Shown: piece after piece, positions 22,961-34,900 of the stretch
Layout: each line of letters begins with the position of its first letter
How positions within the stretch are numbered: position 1 is the stretch's first letter
Origin: Phlebotomus papatasi
Lineage: Eukaryota > Arthropoda > Insecta > Diptera > Psychodidae
Reading direction: 5' to 3'
Assembly (NCBI RefSeq): GCF_024763615.1
Contig: NC_077223.1
Span: forward strand, 110,298,627-110,362,626
Length of the DNA: 64,000 nucleotides
Notes under the pieces: model-generated
The model's input: the letters and a program-made list of their open reading frames with translations, nothing else
Told to the model about the DNA's origin: nothing
The model's database searches: none
Program-made: the position numbers and the translations under genes

Positions 22961-24290
22961 ATTTTATGCAATTGCAGAGGGATTCTGTTGGAAAATCCAT
23001 GAGGCGTGAGTCGCCCAAAATAGCTTTTGCCACACGAACTTTCGCTCCGTTTGAGCTCTTGGTGAATCTATTATTTTATAACTTACATAGAAATACCGTA
23101 TTCTAAACTTGAGACACTATTCTAGAGAAAGCTTTCACCTCCATAAAGACTTTTCCGCTGCAGTTGCTGCCAGGGTTGAACAGAGTAACATTTTCTGGGA
23201 TACTTTTGAGTTGATTTGCTAAAATATAAATCCCACAAGATAAAATTAATTTATTGAATAAAATTGTGTTAAGCAAAACAGAAAATTTAGGGAGATAATT
23301 TATTTACAATGCGTCAGTGAATAATTCACTTAAAATGGACAGACAAATTGCCAGGAATTTCCGTTTGTAATTGCAAAATAGCGAATATGGATAAATAAAA
23401 TTAGCATTTTAATTGAATAACAGACGGCGATTTGATTTATAATCATGCCGATAAATCAATTGGTTGGGTGAATTATTTAATTAGATACATTTGGTTGAAT
23501 TTGTGTTCAACCCTGGACTCCTCATGACCCAGCTATATGTTATTTTATGGCTGGGAAAAGGCGCTATTATAGTGAATTTTCCGAGAGGCGTTACAAGTTG
23601 GGGAGGGAATACATAAGTCAGAGAGTGTAGGCTTTACCATCCAAATGCTCTCCACTCGTCTTGTGACATAGACCAAAACACTAATCCGTTTTCCGTGACG
23701 GAAGACGTGACTTGGATCCAGGAACATGTTTCTTCCTTTTTCACATGCTAAACTACATAATACACATTGGATTCATGTGGGGGGGCCATAATGTACAAGT
23801 CACCACACTTGGGAAATGGGAAAAGATGTGGAAAATAAGCCAGCAAGATTCTTTGGTGTCTCCCCGGCGATTGACTGCTGTTGCCTGATGGAGGCAAAAA
23901 TCAATTTTCTCTCTTTCAGCTCTTTTTGAGTTAAAGAGGGAAATTTCTATTCATTTTCACCAACAACACAATCATGGCAGATGACATCTTCGGGATGTTG
24001 CTCTTTGCAATCAGACACGTGGAGCGATATCTCTGAAAGTTCGATGAAAGGACCAAACACTCAAGGATTTTATTGGTCAAATCGGTCATTATTTACAATA
24101 AACTAAGACTTGGAATCTTCAATTAGCCTTAAATTAATTCCGAGATAACGATAAGACGGCAATGGACGTGAATGAATCTTTCTACAAACTACAAAGATGG
24201 AAGAAAAGAACAAGAATCAGGCAGTAACATTAAGGCGGGATAACTTACATTTCAAGTTCAATCTACAGGAGTGACTTTACCTTCCTGCTG
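22961..24290. other. no feature recognised
   Basis: AT-rich sequence without a recognisable gene or repeat shared with the rest of the window. Confidence 0.4.
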
Positions 24291-24294
24291 TCCG

Positions 24295-24378
24295 TAAGAG
24301 CTTCAGTTGATCAATTGGTAAAGTAATTCTCTTTGACTATGAGGTCTCAGGTTCGAAACTTGGCAATTGACAATGAAC
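24295..24378 (+). mobile_element. tRNA-derived SINE head (truncated)
   Basis: Contains AGTTGATCAATTGGTAAAG (A-box-like) and, about 40 bp on, CTCAGGTTCGAAACTTGG (B box). A Harbinger-like MITE starts immediately downstream at 24,382, so the body of the SINE is missing or separated. Confidence 0.5.
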
Positions 24379-24381
24379 TAA

Positions 24382-24787
24382 CTGTGTTATCACACTTGCA
24401 CATTAAAATTTTAATATGATTCACATTAATTGTCGATGGTGAAAATCCAATTGTGTAATTTGTGTGTTTGAATCATTTTATATTCAAAATTTGATCTATT
24501 TATTGACAAAAAGGTAAACTTGGCCCGCAAAATTTGATATAAATTGATTTATAGCATTAATGCGAAAAATTAATGCGATTTTCTCTTTAATTTTTTAATG
24601 TGAAAAATATTTATGCTTTAGGTAAATTTAAATTTATTCTTGCAGGCCAAGTCCACTTCTTTATCATTAAATAGAAAAACCCGAAATATTAAGTGACTCA
24701 AAGACACAAATAACATATTTGGACGCTCAAAAGCGACAATTAATGTGAATCATATTAAAATTTTAATGTGCAAGTGTGATAACGCCG
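24382..24787. mobile_element. 406-bp PIF/Harbinger-like MITE, copy 1
   Basis: The ends CTGTGTTATCACACTTGC and GCAAGTGTGATAACGCCG are inverted, and the inverted repeat continues over more than 50 bp. A 3-bp TAA stands on each side (24,379-24,381 and 24,788-24,790), fitting the TWA target duplication of PIF/Harbinger elements. A second copy of exactly the same length is at 38,649-39,054. Confidence 0.8.
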
Positions 24788-25857
24788 TAAGGCTGGTATT
24801 GAAACGAATTCGATATGAAAAGATCTATCGATGCATTTACATGCAAATTCACTGCAACTGATGCAACTAAAGAGAAAGAAGAAATTTAGAGCTGGAGTAC
24901 CGCCCTTAGAGCTTAAGATGGAATAGAGGAATGAGGAGCCTGAGAAGTATATAATGGGCCTAAATAAGTGGCTTAGCATCAGGCCCAATAGAGGTTTAAG
25001 CCGAGTTGTTGCTCGTGAGCTTTTCTTTGATTATAGATCTACCATGTCACCGGTGAAGGACATCCATTTGTCACTCGAATCTACGGTAATGTAGGTGTGC
25101 TAAAAAATGTCTTTGATGATGAAGAAACGTCTTTCTGGGCTGCATCTACCTTCACAATTTCTGCCCTTCTACTCTTGTAAGAAATGGAGCACTAGGGTAC
25201 TAGTTACTGCTAGTAACTGAGCTAGAGGCCAAACAGTAAAAGATATCGACTTTCGGTCTTCGATAATCCCCTGCAGGTCAATAACGCCTATCATTGTCCT
25301 TTTCCTGTTTTTGTTTTAATGTCATTTTCTTTTAAAACACTTGATATTTGCCATCAATTTACTTGATGTCAAAATAATAAAAATCCGCAATTGGGATTAA
25401 TATACATTTTACAGATATCTTAACAGCGGAACAGTTTGAGTGTGATTTAGAATCTCACCTAATACCACCTATCATATGTTAATTTATTCAGAGATTATAT
25501 TCATATGACGAGATGAAGATGGACTGAGTAAATTCACATCACCATCATCAGGCATAATGCACATAAATTATTCTGGATTTATGGAAATGTTTCAAATTTT
25601 TAGTTAACCATTTAAAGTGCAGTACTAAATACATAAATTAAAATGGTTTCAATCAAAGCACTTTTGGAAATTGCAATTATTTTGGCAATTTGTTAATATA
25701 AAAAAATATGAATGTTTATGTTAAATGGAGGCGTCTGGTGATTCAACAAAAGCTTGAAAATATATTAAAAGGTATTATACATATTATGATTTCTTAATTA
25801 ATATGAATTGGAATTTCACTTATAGAGATTTCCTCTTTTGCTTTTTGTATACTTTCT

Positions 25858-26528
25858 TCATATACCGTATATAAAAATCGCTCGTAAAAGTTTTGTAAAA
25901 TCTCGTTGCCCCATATAGAAAAGTAACGAGATGTTTGGCTACCCCTGTCGCCATAGGGATTTTTGTAAAATCTTTTCATTTTCAACAAGATATCTTGTTG
26001 ATACCGGATACTGCACATATTTTACTAATAATATACAAAATCTTGTAAAAGTTTCGTCAGTATTCTTTTTTTTATTCACCAAAAAATGACGATTTTGTAG
26101 TCGGAAATGGTCTCTAAAGTCCTATTTAACCATTTCCTTTAGACAGCATACCGGCGTATAATTGCTATATAACAAAAAGCATGAAAATCGTAATTATTAT
26201 ATCCACCAAATTGATAAACAATTTGACAGAAAATATTCCAAGACCATTTTGAGAGAAAGGGATAAAAATGAAAGAGAAAACGATATAATTTGCAACGCCA
26301 TCTATTGAGAAATTCCCATGAAAACCAGATTTTGAGAAAACTTTTACAAGGATTTTGTTAATTAATTTTGGTGGATTCGGTTTTAACAAGAAGTCTTGTT
26401 GAAAATAAAAAGATTTCACGAGAATCCCTATGGCGACAGGGGTAGCCAAACATCTTGTTACTTTTCCATATAAATTGACTTATTTTACAAATTTTTTACA
26501 AGATTATTTACGAGATATTTTTTTCAGA
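25858..26528. repeat. long foldback element (about 670 bp)
   Basis: The left arm includes ATGTTTGGCTACCCCTGTCG and the right arm its inverse, CGACAGGGGTAGCCAAACAT, with flanking TCAACAAGATATCTTGTTG / CAACAAGAAGTCTTGTTGA words. The arms are about 150 bp and imperfect. Confidence 0.8.
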
Positions 26529-26946
26529 GTATCTTATTATCCGAACAAAAATACCGTTGAAACGTTGAATTTTTCAAGGTTGAGTGTTAAAAAGGCTGTA
26601 AGAGACAGTTTTCTCAACCGATTTGGGCAAGTTTTGGTTCATTGGAAAGGTCTTGGAGTCCCTGATAGGTCTGAGCTATGACTATGTGAGCTATGAAGGT
26701 GTGTCTAAGTATTTGCAGTGAAAATCGTTTTTTTTTTTTGCACCATAAATCCTTTACACCATAAATCATGTTACTAAAGCTTCTATAAAATTATGTTTTT
26801 TCCTTTTATTGATGAGAAAAATACAAAAAATAAGACTTAGTTTAAAATTAAGCGTATAAGGTAATGGAGATGCCGGACATTTTATTAATTTCATTTGCTT
26901 CAAGAAAAAATCTTGTGAAAAGTTCATTTGATTGTTTTAAAACAGT

Positions 26947-27303
26947 TTATAAAGAACAACTGAGTAAAATAACTACACGTAGAGTATAAAAGTGCATTAA
27001 GAGCTCTCTGTCCTTGCGTCCTAAAGCTCTCATGAATTTCATAAGCTTTTGGTTAACATAAAAATCACGTCCTTGGTAATCCAGCACTATCCCTTGACGA
27101 CGTAACATCATGAAGAGTCCCCATTGAAGGGCTTTAGAGTGTTCTTCCTCCTGCAAAATCAGTGTGATATTGTCGTGATACTGTCCTAGAGCTCTGAGAA
27201 CTCTAAAAGTTTCTTTGAGGATTGCGATAAATTGTTCAAGAAATGCTTCAACTCCGGAGATACATAAATTTTCGTAGTATCTCCGAGGGGGATAAAACGA
27301 CAA
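26947..27303 (-). CDS. hypothetical protein or exon, unrecognised
   Basis: A minus-strand frame of 118 codons whose composition differs from its surroundings. It is less AT-biased, with a protein-like mix that includes LEQFIAILKETFRVLRALG, an acidic segment LQEEEHSKAL and VNQKLMKFMRALGRKDRE. A pyrimidine-rich stretch just upstream on the minus strand could be a splice acceptor, so it might be one exon of a larger gene or a transposon fragment. I recognise no family. It may also be a chance frame. Confidence 0.25.
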   Translation of the reverse strand: MSFYPPRRYYENLCISGVEAFLEQFIAILKETFRVLRALGQYHDNITLILQEEEHSKALQWGLFMMLRRQGIVLDYQGRDFYVNQKLMKFMRALGRKDRELLMHFYTLRVVILLSCSL

Positions 27304-28989
27304 AAAAAACGACCGGAAAAATTGTACAACTTTAGCGAAAATTATGCCAAAAACAACAAGAAAGTAGACATTTCAGGATGATCCAATTTTGTACGCTATA
27401 TCCTTGAAAAATTCCCATATCTCTTGGTTTGAGGGTATAAGAAAAAAAAATTGTACATAAACGCAATCTGCAACAAGCACCACTAAAACTTTTTCAATAA
27501 TTTCCACTTGGAACATTTCTGCAGACTATCGTCGGGGATATTCAATCTTGGAGCGTCACAACTTCTGTGTCCTCTGGCTCCTTGTCCTGGGGGCTGAGGA
27601 AGGGAAATCCTCCTTAAGAAAAGTTGAAGAATTCTCCCTCTTACTAACCACAAATACTCTTTAGTTGAGCATGTTTTGCCCATTGAATCAATGCTGAAAA
27701 TTTTCATCTGTTTCTAATGAAAAGAAACTCAAACCGAAGCCCGTGATGAGCAACTTTTGCCCCTTCTTCCGTGAAAGTGAAAAACCCTTTGATAGAATTT
27801 CATAGGGTTTTGATTAAAACTCCCCCCAAAGAGAGGTGTTCTTTTCAAGTTTCAGCGAGAAAAGCCCTCCTCTTAATCTTCTCCTCCTGAATTGAAAGGT
27901 AATACATTTGTGTCGAAGGAAAAGCCTTTGCAGTGGATTTTCCTCTAAAATACCGCCTCATTTCAATTGAGCTTTCTACTCTTTGCCAAACGATTATCTC
28001 CCTGGGACAATTAAGCACTCGATTTGCTGAGCCCAATGCTAAATGTACCTCCATGGGGCTTCCACTCTGACTTAAACTTTTCCTATTAAACAGTATTTCC
28101 TCAGTGATTTTCTCTCTCTCAGAGTTGTCATGGCATTTTCTTTTGTTGGAAAAACCACCCACAAAAAAATTTACTATATTTTTCTGTAAAATTGATTGAA
28201 AGATTCATTGCTGCATATAATTTCACGCCCATTCCTCCGCCCTCCAATCATTTATTGATGATAATGATGTGAATCTTTGGGAGATTCTTCGACACATTCA
28301 ATCTCAATTTATCGCCAAGGATGCCAATTGCTTCCTTTCTGGGGTGAATTTATTGACAATTTGATGCTAATCGCAAGCCATCCCAACTTCGAGGCGAATT
28401 TTAAGACATGGGCTGATGAGATAAAATGGGAATTTAAATGTGGGATCAGTGTACAATGTGAAATACGCTCTAATTCCAAAATAGACTCAACAGTAAATAA
28501 TTAAAGTAAATTTAGAGCAAGTGTGACACAATCCGCCTTAAGCCTGATCATAAGAGGGAGTTTTTCCTTGTCTGACGACAAAATTATTCAGCGAAATCCG
28601 AGGGGTTAACATCTATAGCTGGTTTTTGTGGAATATCTAACAAAAGTTTTAGATTGTAAGCAGACCTTTAGAAACAAATTAACGGTTTAAATTTTTAAAT
28701 AAATCGAAAGCTTTGAAAGCACTTGAGGAATCGAGATAAATGAAGCAAGAGCGATTATAGAGTGGAACGCATCCCATAGGGGCTGAGTTATTGAGAAAAC
28801 AAAATTTTGGGAGTGTTTCAAAATAGTGGAGGGGGATGAATCTGATATCGTCATCTGTAGTCGTTCAAACGATATTAAACCTTTGCCTAAAACCGCTTGT
28901 CGATATCTCTTTTCATTCCCTCGTCTGAGGCTTTGTGTTATGTAAAATCGGCCGGCCACAAAAATCGGTTTAACATGCAAATTTCGAAC
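27304..28989. other. no feature recognised
   Basis: AT-rich sequence with short open frames on both strands but no recognised motif. Confidence 0.4.
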
Positions 28990-31541
28990 TTGGGGTGAAA
29001 TGATAACTTTGGCTCTCGCTAGTATCGATTCGACACTATCGAAACACTAGTATCGTTCCAAATGATGAGATGAAATGAGTGTCGGCTCTTCTTGCATTGT
29101 CGATTCGTTATTGTGACACTTTGGGACAGTGCAACATAACCTCACTCTCGCTTGTTTTGATTTTGCAATCGAAGTTCTTTCAGTGATTTATTTGATTTTA
29201 AATCAAAATACGAACTCAGAAATTTTTTTTCATGAAAAGTGTGATATTAAGGTAACTTAACAATCATATTTCGCGAGAAGGTACAAAAATTTTGGAATCA
29301 AAACCACTCTTTGGAGCTTCCGGAAGATGTGTAGGGTAAATTATGCTAATTCAAAACCTGCTCCAAATGGAAATTTTTCTCTACAGTAGACTCTCTCAAA
29401 TTAGGGCATATGGGACCGAAATGTCAGCCGAATTACACAGAAATTTGGGCGACAAAGTTTTTGAAATGCAACGATTTTTTATTCATGTGCATATAGATAT
29501 TGAGTTTACACACTGATATATATCGTAAATTGCATGAAAATCCCTCAATAATGCAAAATCACATCAAAACTAAGACAAACCATGCCAAATTTGAGCATAT
29601 TTGATTCATTTGATAATCATAATCAAACTTGAAAAATAACAACAAACTTTTTTCAAATGTAACCGCTGCCCGAATTAAAAAGTAGCCCGATCTTAAAAGA
29701 GCCGAATTTGCGAAAGTCTTCTGTATTCCAAATGGAAATGTCATTGCTTTCATGATAAATACTGTACTAAATTATTATATTTATATATTTTCTATACCAC
29801 AATTTCATTATTTAGTTAATTTTTCTCCAAATAAATCAAAAATCCATTCATATTCACAAATTTTAATTTGTTAATTTCTCAGAAAAATTAAAAGTGTACC
29901 TTTTCACCATCGAATTTTTCATCGATCGACCATGTTTTCCGATGAAAAACACAATGAGGTGACCGTTGTTTATTCGTTTTGTTTAATATTTACGTCATAT
30001 TCTTGGCTAATTTTAGTTAAATTAAGTGCTAACCTTTATTGTTAACGGCACGTGAAGTTTTCAAATAAAATAATTACCTATTTCGTGAACAAAAACGGTT
30101 TTTCTGAAGTGTCTGCAAATACTTCAATAGGAAATCCGGGAAATATGATTTTTTGGAGAGATTTTCTTATTGTTTTAGATAGGAGAGGAGAAAAGACAAG
30201 AAATAAGAACAAATCCTGCACTCAAGAGCAACCCAACAAGGTTTTGGAAGCCTTTCGTCGCGGTTTCACTTACACTGTTTGTCTCCAATTAGAAACTTTC
30301 CCTTGTCTCCATTTGGATTAATTTGTTTCCAATAGAAGCATTTTGCATTTGTGTGTTTTTCTTGTATTTAAGGAGATTTCAAATTATATTTAAAGAATTT
30401 TCACTAAACAGTAACATTCTAGAAGAGTCAAGGAGCAAATTTATGTAATTCTCTTCAGAAAAAATATGAACTTAATGTGTTAAATCTTCTGTTAAAGTTA
30501 AAGCATCTGGAAATTGTTTTGAATTAGAACATTTACCCTAAATAATAAATTTTCACTGATATAAAAATCTATTTAATCACACGCATCTTTTTTATTTGCT
30601 TCAGATTTTTACAAAATAATTAACCCTCGAACATTTGCTAAACTGCTGTTACTGAAGAGATGGTTCTAGGAATCTCAGGAATGATATCCTTCTCTATATT
30701 CAGTCAGTGCATGAATTTTTTCGATTGTGGTGCTTTATAGTTGTCAAAGGAACGGCAGAAGCTTCGAAAAAACTAACGAATCTGTGGTCATGTCCAACAA
30801 CTCATGAATTCCTGCTGGACAGATTGAACTTACCCAAGAAACAATTTTTTCTTAATATAGTCTTGTAAAATTCCTTAAGTAAGGTACTATAGAACAAAAA
30901 ATCTTTTTATTTACTTATAATGCTCTTGGCTCCATCACTGAGATTACTATAAGTAAAGTGACGCACTCTTAAGTATCTTAAGAGCTTCTATAGGAATTTC
31001 AACAGAAAATTTGCACTTTAAGTCTTTTAAAAGTGCACTAAAAGACTTGTTTAATACTTGGTTCTATAAGGCAGCTATTTTGCTTCTTGGGTAATTACCA
31101 TACATAAAAAAATTCTCCTATAACTTCCTGGACAGCAGTGCCTCAAACATGGCACCGAGCATGGTAAATGTTTCCTCTGATGAGCCTTTCCCGGTCGGTG
31201 CAAGGATAATTTTGTGATAAATTGAACATTATCAACATAATATAATTTTCCGTATTCGATTTGGCCTAGAATATTTAAAACAATTTCATAGTTCATGGTG
31301 AGCCCAAAATGAATAAAATTTCACAAGAACTATTATTTACTACTAAAAAACTAAAAAATCTAAAATTTTTACTAAATTTCACTTCGAAAGTACAAATTGA
31401 CAGCTCCAGAGGTGTCGATAAATTAATGGCGAGAATTATCGACACTAGCGACAAAAAATGCAAGTTATCATCTCGATTGTCCATAATCGACACTCGACAG
31501 TAGCGATGTGACAATTAGACAGAGTTATCATTTCATCCCTG
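28990..31541. mobile_element. 2.5-kb terminal-inverted-repeat element
   Basis: The ends GGGGTGAAATGATAACTTTG and AGAGTTATCATTTCATCCCT are inverted, with further matching ACACTAGTATCG / CGACACTAGCGA words inside. No transposase could be recognised. A CAGTAGA-type MITE lies within it at 29,382-29,725. The interior is AT-rich and may itself be composite. Confidence 0.55.
29382..29725. repeat. MITE with TA-CAGTAGACTCTC ends (pogo-like)
   Basis: Begins TACAGTAGACTCTCTCAAAT and ends AAAGTCTTCTGTA. The TACAGTAGA terminus is shared with elements at 33,552, 34,625, 40,573, 51,318 and 51,739. Confidence 0.65.
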
Positions 31542-31880
31542 ATCTGGCAAAGTCGCATTTCACCTCAGACCACAAAAGCTGAGATTCTAAAGAATTTCAG
31601 ATAAGAAACCCTACTTCAAAGGTACTCTAATTCAAAAATACCTGTCTTCCCCCTGTTATTATTATTTGCAAGTTTTATTATATTGTATTATTATATTATT
31701 ATATTATATGTAAAAGAAATTGACAACCCGTGGATACAAAATCATCCTTGAATAGTTTATTCATTTGAATGAAACACTTGGTAACAAGTAGTTCTCACGA
31801 CTTTTCTGTAACTAATGGCCTTTTAAACAGTTTTATCATCACGATTTATTGACAAAGCAACAACTTTGGAGAAAATCTGA

Positions 31881-31919
31881 ATAAATTGAATGGAAATTTT
31901 TGCGAAAAGTCATTCAGTT
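31881..31919 (+). promoter_or_regulatory. candidate core promoter of MXG3
   Basis: An ATAAATTG box at 31,881 lies 35 nt before the A of a TCAGTT initiator-like word (31,914-31,919), itself 8 nt before the ATG. The same pair, in the same spacing, precedes MXG4 (44,026 and 44,058); the box alone precedes MXG2 (14,068) and MXG1 (8189). TATA-like and TCAGT initiator elements are standard in insect core promoters. The implied 5' UTR would be only about 11 nt. Confidence 0.4.
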
Positions 31920-31926
31920 ATTCGAA

Positions 31927-34900
31927 ATGCTGGAAGTGAAACTGTTTTGTAAATCCAATTGGATTATTTTCTTTTTTGTGCTTTTCCAAGTTTTTGGTAA
32001 GTTCTATTACAAACTCTCTCTCTCTCTTCTTTTTATGTTTTTTGGCTGTCAGACTCAATCAGGTCCATATAGCCAATATTACAAACTCTATAAGCTGTCT
32101 ATTTAATGTGACCGTCAAAAGAAGAAGAAGAGTACAAAAGAGACAGTTAGACATTCGTAAGACGTGAAAGTTAATGGAATGAATGAATGGTCTTAGATTT
32201 TTTGAATTTTACATATGGCCAATCCATCTCGAAAAAAAACGACCGTCAAAAAAATCGCAAATCGAGGGGTCATGGTCTTAGATGTTTTTTTTGAATTTTT
32301 TACATATGTTAAAGTACACGATAAAAAAATAATATACAAAATTAAAAATAACCCTATTTTTTTTTTCGTCCGCCAAAAAAAAAATTTTTCGAAATCAAGT
32401 TTTTGAAAAAAAATTTTTTTTTGATTTTTAAATAAAAATGTCTTTTATTGACAAAAATCAAACTTTAAGATACATTTGACACATGTTTCAATATGTAGAT
32501 TTTTTTTTAAACGGAATTTCAAAAAATTTTTTTTTTTAATTTTTTCAAAAATAATCCAAAAAAATTACCAAAATTTTTTTTTTGAAAAACTAAAAGAAAA
32601 CAAAAAAACATAATTAGTACATGTGTTTAATATGATTTAAAGGCTTATTTTTGTCAATAAAAGACATTTTTATTTAAAAATCAAAAAAAAAAATTTTTCA
32701 AAAACTTGATTTCGAAAAATTTTGATTTTTTGGCTGTTTATAAGTATTGTGGAGTACTATATTCCCTGAAAAGTTGAACTCAAAATTTTGAGTTTAACTG
32801 GTTATTTTTAATTTTGAAAATATGGTAATTTTTCCAATATTTTTAAAAAAAAGTAAGTGCAAAAGTGGAAGCTCGTCTTTTCAGGGAATGTAGTACTCAA
32901 TGTTACTGATCAACAGTAAAAAAATCAAAATTTTTGAGAATGGGGTTTTTGAGAAAAATTAATTTTTAAATTTTTTCAAAAATTTTTTAAAATACCGTTA
33001 CAAAAATACTTAAGCAGATAATGCAAAATCAAGTATATAGTTTTAAAGAGTATAAAATTATCTTTCAAATAAAAAAAAAGAGTGAGAAGAAATCTCAACC
33101 CGTTCCCGAAATAGAGCATTTTAAAATATTTGCCAAAAATCACAATTGAGGAATGAAGCGCGAGGCGCCATCTTTGACGCCATGTATCTCCGGCCAGGAT
33201 TTTTTTTCGGACGAAAAAAAAAAATAGGGGTATATTATTTTATCGTGTACTTTAACATATGTAAAATTCAAAAACATCCAAGACCATGAAGGGTACCCCT
33301 ATGGTCGTCTTGAGATGGATTGGCCCTTTTATGAATTTTTTTCTTCTGAAAGATGACATTACAATTATTAAATAAATAGAATTATTATTTTGTTTTGTGT
33401 TTTTTTTTAAATTTATTTTCATTTTGTTCATATTTTGAGAGAAAATTTCACTGAATCAACAAAATTTCCATATTTTATCTTCTGAAACATTTTGTATATG
33501 TCTATCCCACTCCTTCGCACTATACAACTTTTAAAAATTAAAAAATTCAAGTACAGTAGAGTCTCGCTATAGTCCATATTTGGTTTCAAATTTGACACTT
33601 GGGTCGCATAGTCCATGTAATTTTTTAAAATTATCAACGATTTTTAGTATTGAAATTGCTCGACGGCTTCCACTTTCTTTGCGATTATGGTACTTGTCCT
33701 TGCTCTCTTCATTATGGATCACAATTATCACAACTACTTAATAAAGTTTGCCAAAAATATTAAAATAATTATGCATGTCGCATACTAAAAAACATAACCT
33801 AACTTAAAATCAGTGTTTTAAAATCAACGGTCGATAAATTGTGGACTATAGAGCGATGGCCTATAGCGAGACTCTACTGGAGTTTTAAATCAAATTAAGT
33901 ACCAAAGAATGGGTTAATCACTAATAAGCACAACGTTTGGGAAAGAAATGGATACGAATTTTGATTTTGGATGTGTTTGAATCTGAACCTGGGATACTTC
34001 GAACCCCCAAACTTCTGTGATATCAAGCATTTTTGGGAAGTCTCTAATTATCCTGGAGGAAGTGACCGGATAACATCCTGCTTTGCTCAAATACTTGCTT
34101 TAATAATAAACAACTTTAATTCTATATTATCACTAACTAACTACAAATGACTTCAATATGAGCTTTTCTTATGAATGATACAATGTGACATGTATATATT
34201 GCCTTATATCCCACAGATTTCTATAAGTCATATTCGTTGTTTAACTTTTTATCTAATTTTATTTCAGATATCAATATAGCGAGACCAACACCTCAAGGTA
34301 TATCAAATTCAATAATGTACGTTATATTTACATATTTATTTACTTACAATTTTTTGTGACTTTTTTTCTTTGATTAACACTGTTCGCGATATTCTTGCTC
34401 CAGATTGCAATGAGGCTGATGAAACCCAGTGGTTCGTGTGTACGAGTAGGTTTTTAATATATTAATTAAATCACAAATAGGTAAAAAACTACAGATACAC
34501 TCAGTCCCGGCATTAAGTCCTTCGGGATTAAGCATCTGACGGAATTATGCACATACAATTATGCAAGTTTGCCTACCATTGGGAGTCAATTTATGAAATC
34601 ATTTTTGAAATACGCCTAAATGTATACAGTAGAGTCTCGCTATAGTCCATATTTGGTTTCAAATTTGACACTTGGGTTACACTATAGTCCATGTAATTTT
34701 TTAAAATTATCAACGATTTTTAGTATTGAAATTCCTCGACGGCTTCCACTTTCTTTGCGATTGTGGTACTTGTCCTTGCTCTCTTCATTCTGGATCACAA
34801 TTATCACAACCACTCAATTAAATTTGCCAAAAATATTAAAATAATTATGCATGTCGCATACTAAAAAACATAACCTAACTTAAAATCAGTGTTTTGAAAT

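Noticed and set aside
21790..24378. tRNA genes at 21.8 kb and 24.3 kb
   Set aside because: A- and B-box-like sequences are present, but neither folds into a complete tRNA with paired acceptor arms; both look like SINE heads.
32160..33330. Replication origin or matrix-attachment site suggested by extreme A/T runs
   Set aside because: The A/T runs belong to the arms and loop of a foldback element; nothing specific to an origin is visible.
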